Shown here in pieces: positions 1 to 7,881 of a stretch of 9,142 bases of DNA. A program made the position numbers and the translations under genes. Within the stretch, counting starts at the first letter, position 1. Each line of letters starts with the position of its first letter. The notes beneath the pieces are model-generated. The model did no database searches. It was not told where the DNA came from and saw only the letters and a list, made by a program, of their open reading frames with translations. Source of the DNA: Actinomycetota bacterium. Lineage in GTDB: Bacteria; Actinomycetota; Thermoleophilia; Solirubrobacterales; Solirubrobacteraceae. Location: NCBI GenBank assembly GCA_005883905.1, contig VAYD01000010.1, forward strand, positions 1-9,142, written 5' to 3'.

Positions 1-1177
<1,177 letters not shown>

Positions 1178-1180
<3 letters not shown>

Positions 1181-1215
1181 TCAGTAGCGCGCCCGCTGAT
1201 CAGTAGCGCGCCCGC
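1178..1215. repeat. perfect 19-bp tandem direct repeat, two copies
   Basis: The unit TGATCAGTAGCGCGCCCGC occurs at 1178-1196 and again, identical and directly adjacent, at 1197-1215. The first unit begins with the TGA stop of the acs pseudogene, so the duplication copies the stop codon plus 16 bases of 3' flank. It fills most of the 51-bp gap between two convergent genes. It looks like a slippage duplication. I see no hairpin with a T-run here, so I do not call it a terminator. Confidence 0.95.
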
Positions 1216-1231
1216 CCGCGTGCGAGCCGGC

Positions 1232-2155
1232 CTATGCCGTCGTGGTCGCCTGCCGCGGGCCGAGCCGCGCAGCGCGGTCGCCCGGCGGTCGCCAGAGCGC
1301 GCTGTTGCCCGCGCCGATGCGCACGCAGCTCCCCTGCGCGGAGGCCTCGATGAGGGCGGCCTCGGCCGCCGCGACGTCCGGCGGCGTCAGGTGCGGCGCC
1401 ATCACCGCCGCGACCTCGGCGGTGAAGAGACCGTCGGGGAACGCAGCCATGATCTCCGCGATCCCGGTCGCCGGCTCGCGGCGCGCGAGGTCCGGCGCGA
1501 GGTGTGCGAGCAGGACGTCGTAGGCCTCGACCGGCTGGAAGCCGCCCGCGACGAACCGCTGCTCGCCGCGGCTGAACACGAGCGACGGGGCGGTGAACCG
1601 CACCGGCCCGTCGGTCTGCGCCGCACGGCCCTGGACCTCGGCCGGCGTGCCCACGGCCGAGCGCGCGATCGCACGGTCCTCCTCGTAGGCGGCGACGACC
1701 TCGGGATCCTCCAGCGCGGCGACGATCAAGGCCGGGTCGAGGCCGTCGACGCGCGCGAGCGCGGCCTCGATGTCGATCCGCTCGTCCAGCAGCGACCGCG
1801 TCGTGAACTGGGCGCACTGCAGCGCCCGCAACGCCTCCAGTTCGCGCTCGGGGAAGCGCAACCGCGTCGCGACCACCGCGCGGCACGCGGGCGCCGTCGC
1901 CGCCATCCGGCGCTTCACGACGGGCGCGAACGGCATGCCGTAGCGATGGAACCTGCGCTGCCCGAGCGCAAGCATCTTCGGCGTGTAGCCGCGCTGCTCG
2001 TACTGCTCGGCGCGCTCGGTCAACCCGATCATCACGTGGCGCCAGCGCAGGCCGTCGCCATAGCGCCAGCGCAGCACGGCGTGCGCCGGCGACGCCGACC
2101 ACGCCCATGGGCACCCGGGATCCGTCATGTGCAGGACCTCGACCATGTGACGCAT
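1232..2155 (-). CDS. DsbA/FrnE-like thioredoxin-fold protein with CPWA active site
   Basis: A 307-residue protein ending at TAG (1234-1232). The N-terminus has a beta strand leading into TDPGCPWAW (residues 11-19), the position of the CxxC motif in DsbA/FrnE-like proteins. Cys15 is kept but the resolving cysteine is Ala18. A cis-proline-type motif, FTAPSLVF, lies at 187-194, followed by GGFQPVEAYD at 204-213. The middle (about 45-180) is the helical insertion usual for this fold. No signal peptide or membrane segment is seen, so it is probably cytoplasmic. With one active-site cysteine it may act as a glutathione- or mycothiol-dependent transferase or isomerase, or an adaptor, rather than a disulfide oxidase; that is inference. 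The start is uncertain: ATG 2155 is used, but ATG 2146 or ATG 2128 are possible, and none has a good Shine-Dalgarno site. It is convergent with acs and divergent from the acyl-CoA synthetase. Confidence 0.85.
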   Translation of the reverse strand: MRHMVEVLHMTDPGCPWAWSASPAHAVLRWRYGDGLRWRHVMIGLTERAEQYEQRGYTPKMLALGQRRFHRYGMPFAPVVKRRMAATAPACRAVVATRLRFPERELEALRALQCAQFTTRSLLDERIDIEAALARVDGLDPALIVAALEDPEVVAAYEEDRAIARSAVGTPAEVQGRAAQTDGPVRFTAPSLVFSRGEQRFVAGGFQPVEAYDVLLAHLAPDLARREPATGIAEIMAAFPDGLFTAEVAAVMAPHLTPPDVAAAEAALIEASAQGSCVRIGAGNSALWRPPGDRAARLGPRQATTTA

Positions 2156-2183
2156 CACTACCCGCGCTGTAGCGTCCGAAGTC
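2147..2183 (+). promoter_or_regulatory. candidate sigma-70-type promoter giving a leaderless acyl-CoA synthetase mRNA
   Basis: The gap between the divergent starts is only 28 bp. On the plus strand there is a -35-like GTGACG (2147-2152), a 17-bp spacer, and a -10-like TAGCGT (2170-2175, TANNNT type). Transcription would start at about 2182-2184, at the ATG itself. No Shine-Dalgarno sequence precedes ATG 2184, which fits leaderless translation, common in actinobacteria. The -35 box lies inside the start region of the DsbA-like gene, so the two genes may interfere. Read by eye only. Confidence 0.35.
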
Positions 2184-3734
2184 ATGACGTACGAGGAAGC
2201 TGTCGCCGCGCACGAGTGGCGCGTGCCCGAGCGATACAACATCGCCGCCGACACCTGCGACAAACACCCGCGCGACAAGCTCGCGATGGTGCACGAGCAC
2301 TTCGGCGGGACGGTCCGAGAGGTGCGGTGGGGCGAGCTCCAGGACCTCGCCAACCAGGCGGCGCACGTGCTCCGTGCAAATGGCGTCGAGCGCGGCGACC
2401 GCGTCGCGGTCGTCCTGCCGCCCACGCCGGAGACGGCCGCGGTCTTCTTCGGCACCTGGAAGCTGGGCGCGCTGCTGCTGTCGATGAGCGTGCTCTACGG
2501 CGACGAGGGCGTTCGCCACCGGCTCGGCGACTCCACGCCGGCGGTGCTCGTCACCGACAAGGCGAACGCGCCGCGGTTCGACCATGAGAAGGTGTTGGTG
2601 CTCGACGACGGCCTGCTCGACGGCGCGCCCACGGACGCGATCTCGACCGACACCGCCGCCGACGACCCCGCGCAGCTCTACTACACCTCGGGGACCACCG
2701 GGCTGGCGAAGGGCATCATCCATGCCCATCGCTACATCCTTGCCCACGAGGAGTTCGTCTACTGCCACGAGGTCCAGGACGGCGAGCTCTTCCACGGCAT
2801 GGGCGAATGGGCGTGGGCGGCGGGCATCGCGCCGCTGCTCGGCCCGTGGCGCCTGGGCGCCGTGCAGTGCGTCTACCAGCGCGAGGGCGGCTTCGACCCG
2901 CACAAGCAGCTGGACTTCCTCAGCCGCCACCAGGTGACGAACGTCTTCACGACGCCGACCGCGATGCGCTCGATGATGACGATCGGCGACGCGGGCACCC
3001 GCTACCCGCAGCAGTTCCGGCGCGTCTGCAGCGCCGGCGAGCCGCTCAACCCCGAGGCGATCCGCTGGTTCCGCGACCAGTACGGACTGACCGTGCTCGA
3101 CTTCTACGGGCTGACCGAGTCCTATCCGCTGTGCGCGAACTACCCGTTCATGGAGGTGCGCGAGGGCTCGATGGGGCGCCCGATGCCCGGATGGGACGTG
3201 CAGATCCTCGACGAGGACGAGCAGCCGGTCGCGCAGGGCGAGCGCGGCGAGATCTGCCTGCGGGCGCGCTCGAACCCGCACTGGCCGCTCGGCTACTGGA
3301 ACAACCCGGAGGCGGGCGAGGAGACGTTCGGCGGCGAGTGGTTCCACACCAAGGATGCCGCCACCCAGGACGAGGACGGCTACGTCTGGTACGCCGGGCG
3401 CGCCGACGACGTGATCATCGCCGCCGGGTACCGGATCGGCCCGTTCGAGGTCGAGTCCGCGTGCCTCGAGCACCCCGCCGTCCAGGAGGCGGCCGCGGTC
3501 GCCTCGCCCGACGAGCGCCGCGGCAACGTCGTCAAGGCGTTCATCGTCGTGGCCGAGGGCCACCAGGGGACGGACGAGCTTGCCGAGGAGATCAAGGCGT
3601 TCGTGCGCGACCGCCTGAGCGCCTACGCGTACCCTCGCAGGATCGAGTTCGTGAGCGATCTGCCCAAGACGCTGACCGGCAAGATCCGCCGCATTGAGCT
3701 GCGCGAGCGCGAGAGCGAGGCCGCCCAGTCGTGA
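2184..3734 (+). CDS. AMP-forming acyl-CoA synthetase (ANL superfamily, medium-chain/ACSM-like)
   Basis: A complete 516-residue enzyme that would join a carboxylic acid to CoA through an acyl-adenylate. Core motifs appear in order: P-loop YTSGTTGLAKG (167-177), FTTPTAMR (255-262), SAGEPLNPE (283-291), adenine-binding FYGLTES (307-313), ribose-binding Asp in HTKD (388-391), hinge region GRADDVIIAAGYRIGPFEVES (405-425) and the C-terminal lysine loop PKTLTGKIRR with Lys500. The hinge wording (GYRIGPFEVES) resembles the ACSM/medium-chain group more than Acs proper, and the length is a little under usual. The acid cannot be read from sequence; short or medium-chain aliphatic or aromatic acids are possible. 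ATG 2184 is chosen because it is the first start in frame and a -10 box sits just upstream. Its last bases overlap the dehydrogenase start in GTGA, so the two proteins should be made together. Soluble, cytoplasmic. Confidence 0.95.
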   Translation: MTYEEAVAAHEWRVPERYNIAADTCDKHPRDKLAMVHEHFGGTVREVRWGELQDLANQAAHVLRANGVERGDRVAVVLPPTPETAAVFFGTWKLGALLLSMSVLYGDEGVRHRLGDSTPAVLVTDKANAPRFDHEKVLVLDDGLLDGAPTDAISTDTAADDPAQLYYTSGTTGLAKGIIHAHRYILAHEEFVYCHEVQDGELFHGMGEWAWAAGIAPLLGPWRLGAVQCVYQREGGFDPHKQLDFLSRHQVTNVFTTPTAMRSMMTIGDAGTRYPQQFRRVCSAGEPLNPEAIRWFRDQYGLTVLDFYGLTESYPLCANYPFMEVREGSMGRPMPGWDVQILDEDEQPVAQGERGEICLRARSNPHWPLGYWNNPEAGEETFGGEWFHTKDAATQDEDGYVWYAGRADDVIIAAGYRIGPFEVESACLEHPAVQEAAAVASPDERRGNVVKAFIVVAEGHQGTDELAEEIKAFVRDRLSAYAYPRRIEFVSDLPKTLTGKIRRIELRERESEAAQS

Positions 3735-4579
3735 GCGTCCAGCGGCTGGGCATCGTCGGCGCGGGCTTCATGGGCTCGGGCATCGCGGAGGCGGCCGCGC
3801 GTTCGGGCATCGACGTGACGCTGCACGAGCCGCAGTCCGACCCGCTCGACCGCTCGAAGGGCCAGATCGACCAGTCGGTCGCGCGCGCCGTGAAGGGCGG
3901 CAAGCTGACCGACGCCGACGCGGCGCAGCTCATGGACCGGATCGCATGGACGCAGTCGCTCGACGATCTCGGCGGCTGCGACCTCGTGGTCGAGGCGGTC
4001 GTGGAGGACGTCCAGGTCAAGGGCCCCGTGTTCCAGCGCCTCGATGCGCTCCTGCCCGACGCGATGCTCGCCTCGAACACGTCATCGATCCCGATCGCGC
4101 AGATCGCGTCGTGGACGCAGGACCCGCGGCGCGTCCTCGGGCTGCACTTCTTCTCGCCGGTCCCGGTGATGAAGCTCGTGGAGATCGTGATCGGGCTCGA
4201 CACCGACACGCGGGTCGTCGAGCGGGCGTCGCTGTTCGCGGAGCAGATCGGCAAGCACCCGATCCGCACGAAGGACCGCAGCGGCTTCATCGTGAACATG
4301 CTGCTCGTGCCGTACCTGATGGCCGCGGTGCGGATGTACGAGGACGGCTTCGCCAGCCGCGAGGACATCGACAACGGCATGAAGCTCGGCGCCGGCCACC
4401 CGATGGGGCCGCTCACGCTGTGCGACTTCATCGGGCTCGACGTGCTCTACGCCGTCTGTGACTCGCTCTACGAGGAGTTCAAGCGCCCCGAGTACGCGCC
4501 GCCGCCATTGCTCAAGCGGATGGTCGTGTCAGGGCACCACGGCCGAAAGACCGGCCGCGGGTTCTACGAGTACGCCTGA
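3731..4579 (+). CDS. 3-hydroxyacyl-CoA (3-hydroxybutyryl-CoA) dehydrogenase
   Basis: A 282-residue NAD(P)-dependent dehydrogenase interconverting (S)-3-hydroxyacyl-CoA and 3-ketoacyl-CoA, the usual length for stand-alone Hbd/PaaH/FadB2 proteins. The Rossmann motif GIVGAGFMGSGIA is at 7-19, acidic DLVVEAVVED at 84-93, and SNTSS at 115-119. The catalytic His139 lies in LHFFSPVPVMKLVE with Glu151, and Asn189 follows in GFIVNM. The C-terminal domain has GAGHPMGPLTLCDFIGLD (220-237) and the typical ending GRKTGRGFYEY. The start GTG (3731-3733) overlaps the upstream TGA (3732-3734), a classic translational-coupling arrangement. The acyl-CoA synthetase neighbour suggests a role in acid degradation by beta-oxidation, or in phenylacetate-type or butyrate metabolism. 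No thiolase or hydratase is in the window, so the pathway is not fixed. Its 3' end overlaps the convergent methyltransferase gene by 68 bp. Confidence 0.95.
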   Translation: MSVQRLGIVGAGFMGSGIAEAAARSGIDVTLHEPQSDPLDRSKGQIDQSVARAVKGGKLTDADAAQLMDRIAWTQSLDDLGGCDLVVEAVVEDVQVKGPVFQRLDALLPDAMLASNTSSIPIAQIASWTQDPRRVLGLHFFSPVPVMKLVEIVIGLDTDTRVVERASLFAEQIGKHPIRTKDRSGFIVNMLLVPYLMAAVRMYEDGFASREDIDNGMKLGAGHPMGPLTLCDFIGLDVLYAVCDSLYEEFKRPEYAPPPLLKRMVVSGHHGRKTGRGFYEYA

Positions 4580-5231
4580 TCGGCGCGTACTGCGCTCCGA
4601 TGACGAGCACCTCCTCCTCCAGCCGCGGCCCACGCAGCAGGCCTTCGCTGATGAGGTAGTCGACGCGCCCGGCCATCAGCTTTCCGAGAGGCCCGCGACG
4701 GCGCTCCACGATCGTCGGCTCGAGCCCCGCGTCGGCCAGCCGGTCGAGCGTCTCGCGCGTCCCGGTGACAGATGACTGCACCAGCAGCGCGCGGCCGCGG
4801 GGCGCGAGGTGCCCGGGGAGCTGCTCGATGATCCGATCGATCACCGCGCGGCCGTCGTGCCCCGCGTTCCACGCGTGGTCGCCGCGCCGCGACTCGATGT
4901 CCGGCGGCGCGGGCAGGTAGGGCGGGTTGACCGTGATGAGGTCGAAGCGCCGTCCGGCGACGGGCTCGAACAGATCCCCATGCAGCGCGCGCACCCGCAC
5001 GCGGTTGAGCAGCGCGTTCATCCGGACCGCCCACGTGGAGCGGCGGTGGACGTCGACGGCGGTCACGGAGCGCGCGCCGCGCAGCGCGGCGGCGATCGCC
5101 ACGGCGCCGCTTCCCGAGCAGAGATCCAGCGCGTGGGCGCGCGGCGACAGGGTCGCGCGGCGCACGGCGTCCACCAGCATCCACGAGTCACTTCGAGGTT
5201 GAAAGACGCCGGGAAGGGTGAACACTCGCAC
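4512..5231 (-). CDS. HemK/PrmC-like class I SAM methyltransferase (NPPY type)
   Basis: A 239-residue SAM-dependent methyltransferase. The SAM-binding motif I DLCSGSGAVAIAAA is at 36-49, the acidic residue ending strand 2 is in TAVDVH (57-62), GDLFEP is at 85-90, and the catalytic VNPPYLP is at 101-107. NPPY is the signature of N-methyltransferases acting on glutamine or asparagine side chains or on exocyclic amino groups. The short form without the PrmC N-terminal helical domain resembles HemK2/MTQ2-type proteins; the substrate is unknown. I chose GTG 5231 (VRVFTLPGVFQPRSDSW) because related proteins begin with a phrase like this and GGAAG lies 5 bases upstream. A longer TTG start at 5270 would run over the divergent ATG at 5255. 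The C-terminal tail, rich in Arg (about 217-239), lies wholly within the antisense of the dehydrogenase 3' end and looks like an added extension. Confidence 0.88.
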   Translation of the reverse strand: MRVFTLPGVFQPRSDSWMLVDAVRRATLSPRAHALDLCSGSGAVAIAAALRGARSVTAVDVHRRSTWAVRMNALLNRVRVRALHGDLFEPVAGRRFDLITVNPPYLPAPPDIESRRGDHAWNAGHDGRAVIDRIIEQLPGHLAPRGRALLVQSSVTGTRETLDRLADAGLEPTIVERRRGPLGKLMAGRVDYLISEGLLRGPRLEEEVLVIGAQYAPIRRTRRTRGRSFGRGALTRPSA

Positions 5232-5254
5232 CGAGCTTCCGAATTCCCCGCTCC

Positions 5255-6313
5255 ATGGCCACACAAACAACGCCGACCGACGTACGAGCGCTACGCGCCA
5301 CCTTCGATGCGGTGGAGCCGTTGACCGTGGGGCTCGAGGAGGAGCTGATGCTGCTCGACCCGCGCTTCAAGCTCGAGCTCCCGGCCGCTCAGCTCGAGAT
5401 CGCGCTGCCGCCTGCGCGCAGCGTCGCGGACCTCGCAGATCAGCTCGCTGCGGCGCGGCGCGACGCGGCGCAGGCGGCGCAGGGGCTTGCCGTGTTGGCC
5501 GGCGCCGGGCTGCACCCGTTCGCTGCCGCCGAGGGGCCGGTCAACCCCGGCGAGCGCTACGAGCAGCTCGTCGAGGAGTACGGGACCGTGGCTCGGCGCC
5601 AGCTCGTCTTCGCGCTGCAGGTCCACATCGCGGTTGGCGGCGCAGAGCGGACCCTCGCCGTCTACAACGCGTTGCGCGCCCACCTGCCGGAGCTCGCTGC
5701 GCTCGCCGCCAACGCGCCGTTCCACGAGGGCCGCGACACGGGCTTCGCGTCGTTCCGGCCAGTGGTCGCCGACATGCTGCCGCGGCAGGGCATGCCTCCG
5801 CCGATCGGCTCGTGGGACGAGTGGTCCGACGACCTCGCATGGGGCGCCCGCGCGGGACGGGTGCCGGGCCCGTCGCAGTGGTGGTTCGAGCTGCGCCCGC
5901 ACCCCGGGTTCGGCACCCTCGAGCTGCGCGTGGCCGACACGCAGGCGACGGTCGCCGAGTCGGCGGCGATCGCCGCGTTCGCCCACGCGCTGGTCGCGCG
6001 GCTCGTCGAGCATCCGCGTGACGGGGTGCCCTCGTGGCGGATCGAGGAGAACCGCTGGGTCGCGGCGCGCCACGGGCTCGACGGGACCTTCGCCGACGTG
6101 CTGTCCGGCGAGCGCACCGCGGTGCGCGAGCGCCTGCGCGAGCTGGTCGATGCACTCGAGCCCTGCGCCGAGTCGCTCGGCGCGGCGTCGGAGTTCGCCC
6201 TCGCGCGCTCGATGGTCGAGCGCGGGGGCGCCGAGCGGATGCGCGCGGCAGCGGCCGGCGACCCGCGGCGCGCCGCCGCGTGGCTGTCGGACCGGTTCTT
6301 GGAGGGCTGCTGA
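5255..6313 (+). CDS. GCS2/YbdK-family carboxylate-amine (glutamate-cysteine) ligase
   Basis: A 352-residue member of the glutamate-cysteine ligase family 2 (GCS2; E. coli YbdK, mycobacterial EgtA relatives). It would use ATP to join a carboxylate, usually the gamma-carboxyl of Glu, to an amine. Visible family blocks are VGLEEELMLLDP (25-36), ELPAAQLEI (41-49), LQVHIAVGG (121-129), APFHEGRDTGFASFRP (154-169), QWWFELRPHPGFGTLELRVADTQ (208-230) and EENRWVAARHGLDG (264-277). Compared with YbdK (as I recall it, about 372 residues) the stretch between the GLEEEL strand and QLEI is roughly 25 residues shorter, a compact N-terminal region. The acceptor amine cannot be read. ATG 5255 is the first start; no Shine-Dalgarno is seen, and a weak TTGAAA (5199-5204) / AACACT (5221-5226) pair is the only promoter hint. 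It starts an apparent operon with the diiron oxidase 17 bp downstream, which suggests a gamma-glutamyl or amide product that is then oxidised (inference). Confidence 0.9.
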   Translation: MATQTTPTDVRALRATFDAVEPLTVGLEEELMLLDPRFKLELPAAQLEIALPPARSVADLADQLAAARRDAAQAAQGLAVLAGAGLHPFAAAEGPVNPGERYEQLVEEYGTVARRQLVFALQVHIAVGGAERTLAVYNALRAHLPELAALAANAPFHEGRDTGFASFRPVVADMLPRQGMPPPIGSWDEWSDDLAWGARAGRVPGPSQWWFELRPHPGFGTLELRVADTQATVAESAAIAAFAHALVARLVEHPRDGVPSWRIEENRWVAARHGLDGTFADVLSGERTAVRERLRELVDALEPCAESLGAASEFALARSMVERGGAERMRAAAAGDPRRAAAWLSDRFLEGC

Positions 6314-6330
6314 CGGGTATTGGCGATTGC

Positions 6331-7344
6331 GTGGCAGTCCTTCCCGACTCGCGCGGGCCGCTCACCGCGGTCCTGTTGCACGAGCTGCGCGGCGCGGCGC
6401 ATCGGCTGCCGCCGATCGTGCTGCCCGACACGCCCGACCCGCTCGCCGACGAGGACCTGCAACTCGCGCTGTACTCGCTCTACGAGCTGCACTACCGCGG
6501 GTTCGAGGGCGTCGACGAGCGCTGGGAGTGGGAGCCGTCGCTGCTTGCAGTGCGCTCGGTGCTCGAGGACATCTTCGAGGGCGGTCTCTTCACCGCGATC
6601 GGCCCTCCGGACGACGACGTGCGGATCGCGCCGGAGGACATGGACGTCGCGCTGCGCGGCGTGGCCGACGCCAAGGACGCGCCGTCGCTGTCCGAGCACC
6701 TCGAGCGCGAAGGCACGCGCGAGCAGTTCCGCGAGTTCGCGGTCCATCGCTCGGCCTATCAGCTCAAGGAGGCCGACCCGCACTCCTGGGCGATCCCGCG
6801 GCTGTCCGGGGCGCCCAAGGCCGCGCTCGTCGAGATCCAGGCCGACGAGTACGGCGGCGGGCGGCCCGAGCGCGTCCACGCGCAGCTGTTCGCCGACGCG
6901 ATGACGGCGCTCGGGCTGGACGCCGCCTACGGCGCCTACCTCGACGCGATTCCCGGCGTGACGCTGGCGACCGTGAACCTGATGTCGCTGATGGGGCTGC
7001 ATCGGCGCCGGCGCGGCGGGATCGCAGGGCACCTTGCGCTGTTCGAGATGACGTCCTCGCTGCCCAACGGGCGCTACGCGCGCGGCCTGCGGCGGCTCGG
7101 GCTCGAGGCCGCGACGCCGTTCTTCGACGAGCACGTCGAGGCGGATGCGGTGCACGAGAACATCGCCGCGGTCGACCTGGCCGGTGGGCTCGCGCGCGCC
7201 GAGCCGCAGCTGACGGGCCAGATCATCTGGGGCGCGCGTGCGCTCGCCGAGCTCGACGCCCGGTGGGCGCGCCACCTGCTCGACTGCTGGTCGCGCGGCG
7301 TCAGCTCTCTGCGGGCGCCGATGCCGTCGACAGCGCCCGCATAG
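6331..7344 (+). CDS. heme-oxygenase-like diiron oxidase (HDO; iron-containing redox enzyme family)
   Basis: A 337-residue all-helical protein of the iron-containing redox enzyme / Haem_oxygenas_2 type. HDO enzymes use an O2-activating diiron site for N-oxygenation, desaturation or C-C cleavage (SznF, BesC, UndA). Candidate ligands are all present: Glu147 (QLKEADPH), Glu173 and His183 (VEIQADEYGGGRPERVH), and His268, Asp272, His275 (HVEADAVH). Their spacing (+26, +36, and HxxxDxxH) equals the SznF ligand spacing as I remember it. An N-terminal helical region of about 140 residues precedes the core, longer than in minimal HDOs. The start is uncertain: GTG 6331 is the only reasonable one near the ligase stop, with no clear Shine-Dalgarno; the frame continues upstream only as a shadow of the ligase gene. 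The 17-bp gap implies co-transcription and a shared pathway with the ligase. The 3' end overlaps the convergent tetR gene by 44 bp. Substrate unknown. Confidence 0.85.
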   Translation: MAVLPDSRGPLTAVLLHELRGAAHRLPPIVLPDTPDPLADEDLQLALYSLYELHYRGFEGVDERWEWEPSLLAVRSVLEDIFEGGLFTAIGPPDDDVRIAPEDMDVALRGVADAKDAPSLSEHLEREGTREQFREFAVHRSAYQLKEADPHSWAIPRLSGAPKAALVEIQADEYGGGRPERVHAQLFADAMTALGLDAAYGAYLDAIPGVTLATVNLMSLMGLHRRRRGGIAGHLALFEMTSSLPNGRYARGLRRLGLEAATPFFDEHVEADAVHENIAAVDLAGGLARAEPQLTGQIIWGARALAELDARWARHLLDCWSRGVSSLRAPMPSTAPA

Positions 7345-7870
7345 CGGCCTTCACCACCTGCTCGCGCGGGACCTCGGGGTGCTCCTGCCACCAGAGCGCC
7401 AGGCCGATCAGCCCGGCGCGCAGCACCTCGGTCGCCATCTCGAGCGTCGCCTGATCGGCGTTCTCGAAGCCGGGGACCGTCGCGAGCAGGCCGGCGAGCA
7501 TCGTGACGCCCTGCATCTGGATGTCGCGGTGCTCGGTGTCGCGGAAGTACATCCGGTAGGCGAACGGGTGCGCCTCGACGTACTGGTAGTAGGCGTCGAC
7601 GAGGCCCTCGAGCGCGTCGCGGCCGGCGGGGAGGGGTAGGCGCTCGGCCCAGAACGCGACGAGGTCGTCGCGCTGGCGCTCCAGCAGGCGGCGGTAGAGG
7701 TCCTCCTTGGCGGCGAAGTGGTCGTACACGATCGGCGCCGAGACGCCCGACCTGCTCGCGATCTCGTCGATTGACGCGCCGGCGTAGCCGCGCTCGCCGA
7801 ACACCTCCGTGGCGGCCCGCTCGATCACGTCGCGGCGCTGCTCGCGTGTCATGCGCTTCCGTGCCATCAT
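7301..7870 (-). CDS. TetR-family transcriptional regulator
   Basis: A 189-residue one-component repressor type. The N-terminal TetR DNA-binding domain covers about 11-57, with IDEIASRSGVSAPIVYDHFAAKEDLYR holding the helix-turn-helix and the characteristic YxHFxxKEDLY ending. The rest (60-189) is a helical ligand-binding and dimerisation domain whose ligand cannot be read. Start ATG 7870-7868 is followed at once by a second ATG (7867-7865); neither has a Shine-Dalgarno site. A -10-like TAGGTT (7886-7881) lies 10 bases upstream, giving a very short leader. It is divergent from the cupin gene across 29 bp holding a palindrome, so it most likely controls the cupin gene and itself. Control of the convergent ligase/HDO operon is possible but not shown. 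It ends at TGA 7303-7301, inside the HDO coding region. Confidence 0.93.
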   Translation of the reverse strand: MMARKRMTREQRRDVIERAATEVFGERGYAGASIDEIASRSGVSAPIVYDHFAAKEDLYRRLLERQRDDLVAFWAERLPLPAGRDALEGLVDAYYQYVEAHPFAYRMYFRDTEHRDIQMQGVTMLAGLLATVPGFENADQATLEMATEVLRAGLIGLALWWQEHPEVPREQVVKAAMRALSTASAPAES

Positions 7871-7881
7871 GTGAAACCGTA

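Noticed and set aside
2163..2176. Small palindrome CGCT-gt-AGCG in the divergent gap
   Set aside because: Only 4-bp arms in GC-rich DNA, expected by chance.
1200..3563. A very long minus-strand open frame (787 codons) antisense to the acyl-CoA synthetase and out of frame with the DsbA-like gene
   Set aside because: The translation is low-complexity Arg/Ala/Gly with no motifs; it is a GC-rich shadow of two well-supported genes.
5241..5246. GAATTC palindrome between methyltransferase and ligase starts as an operator
   Set aside because: Symmetry does not extend past 6 bp.
5232..5270. TTG start at 5270 for the methyltransferase, adding 13 residues
   Set aside because: It would cross the ligase ATG, and relatives begin near VRVFTLPG; GTG 5231 has a GGAAG upstream.
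6034..6330. Upstream extension of the HDO reading frame to ATG 6034, giving 436 residues
   Set aside because: The extra 99 residues are Arg/Ala-rich and lie wholly within the ligase gene in another frame; GTG 6331 is preferred.
5662..7275. A 537-codon minus-strand open frame antisense to ligase and HDO
   Set aside because: Composition is that of antisense GC-rich coding DNA; no domain visible.
5487..7454. A 655-codon plus-strand open frame across the ligase and HDO genes
   Set aside because: Ser/Arg/Ala-rich with no recognisable motifs; both real genes occupy other frames with clear family motifs.
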